DNA of 7,075 nucleotides. It comes from Ruminococcaceae bacterium UBA6845. GTDB lineage: Bacteria; Bacillota; Clostridia; Oscillospirales; Acutalibacteraceae. Below, piece after piece: positions 6,953 through 7,075 of this stretch. The stretch covers positions 5,968-13,042 of the forward strand of contig DKDP01000043.1 in NCBI GenBank assembly GCA_002449395.1, given 5' to 3'. Position numbers and translations under genes: made by a program. The notes below the pieces were generated by a model. The model saw nothing but the letters and a program-made list of their open reading frames with translations. It was not told the DNA's origin and ran no database searches. Numbering within the stretch: the first letter of the stretch is position 1; each line of letters begins with the position of its first letter.

Positions 6953-7000
6953 CTCCTTCCGTCACTCCTCCGTCGTGCCACCTCCCTCAAGAGGGAGGCT
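6953..7000 (-). repeat. Palindromic REP-like unit C, opposite orientation
   Basis: On the minus strand it reads AGCCTCCCTCTTGAGGGAGG, then a GGCAC/GTGAC imperfect stem, ending GACGGAAGGAG. On the plus strand the hairpin is CCTCCCT-CAAG-AGGGAGG (6981-6998). Its end faces the end of unit B: GACTGAGGGAG at 6921-6931 and CTCCTTCCGTC at 6953-6963 are inverted copies (9 of 11), 21 nt apart, so B and C could form one larger inverted repeat. Confidence 0.65.
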
Positions 7001-7018
7001 ACAAATATTTACCTTGTA

Positions 7019-7075
7019 ATTTACTTTGAGCGTAGGCTCCTCCGTGGGGGAGCTGTCAGCGCAGCTGACTGAGGG
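7019..7075 (+). repeat. Palindromic REP-like unit D, cut by the window end
   Basis: GCTCCTCC-GTG-GGGGGAGC (7036-7053) is followed by a perfect 6-bp stem GTCAGC-GCA-GCTGAC (7055-7069) and TGAGGG at the edge. It is a direct copy of unit B including about 17 bp of AT-rich left flank, but with a different inner hairpin. Confidence 0.7.

Larger units (their letters stand above)
6706..7075. other. Non-coding intergenic region filled with palindromic repeats
   Basis: No credible gene is present over these 370 bases. Open frames here are short, lack ribosome binding sites and are built from the repeats. The first 55 bases (6706-6760) are AT-rich without recognisable structure. From 6762 to the window end the region is a run of hairpin-forming, REP/MITE-like units in both orientations, described separately. 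No tRNA, rRNA or CRISPR pattern is visible. Confidence 0.75.

Noticed and set aside
6733..6990. Minus-strand 85-codon open frame in the 3' intergenic region
   Set aside because: It is Arg/Leu/Ser-rich, made of palindromic repeat sequence, and has no ribosome binding site or family resemblance.
6762..7075. CRISPR array
   Set aside because: Units vary in length and sequence, occur in both orientations and lack regular unique spacers.

Overview
The window looks like chromosomal DNA of a low-to-mid GC Firmicute. It is most likely a gut-type Oscillospiraceae/Ruminococcaceae member (Clostridium cluster IV), inferred from protein style, strong AGGAGG-type ribosome binding sites and short palindromic CTCC/GAGGG repeats. 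I cannot name a genus.

Layout: (1) 1-423 is the 3' end of argH (argininosuccinate lyase), closed by an intrinsic terminator at 438-468. (2) 469-545 is a compact AT-rich control region with a tandem 21-bp repeat (candidate ArgR/AhrC operator), a promoter with a perfect TATAAT, and an AGGAGG site. (3) 546-6650 is one tightly packed operon: argF (ornithine carbamoyltransferase), carA (glutaminase subunit of carbamoyl-phosphate synthetase) and a 1350-codon carB. Adjacent genes overlap by 4 and 14 nt. A strong terminator follows at 6670-6705. (4) 6706-7075 is non-coding and holds a cluster of REP/MITE-like palindromic repeats that runs off the window end.

The genes form a working unit. CarA releases ammonia from glutamine, CarB makes carbamoyl phosphate, ArgF joins it to ornithine to give citrulline, and ArgH (in the preceding unit) performs the last step to arginine. 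Linkage of carAB to argF suggests an arginine-oriented synthetase.

The outstanding feature is the last gene. A full-length CarB (about residues 1-1070) is followed without a stop, linker or internal ribosome binding site by a full-length diaminopimelate epimerase (DapF)-like domain (about 1071-1350). That domain keeps most DapF substrate-contact residues and the second catalytic Cys (C1293). The first catalytic Cys is replaced by Ala (A1143), so ordinary two-base epimerase chemistry is unlikely. The CarB part keeps its catalytic residues, but several effector-site positions (UMP pocket and one ornithine contact) are changed. Together this suggests, as inference, a DapF fold recruited as a ligand-sensing or structural module on carbamoyl-phosphate synthetase.
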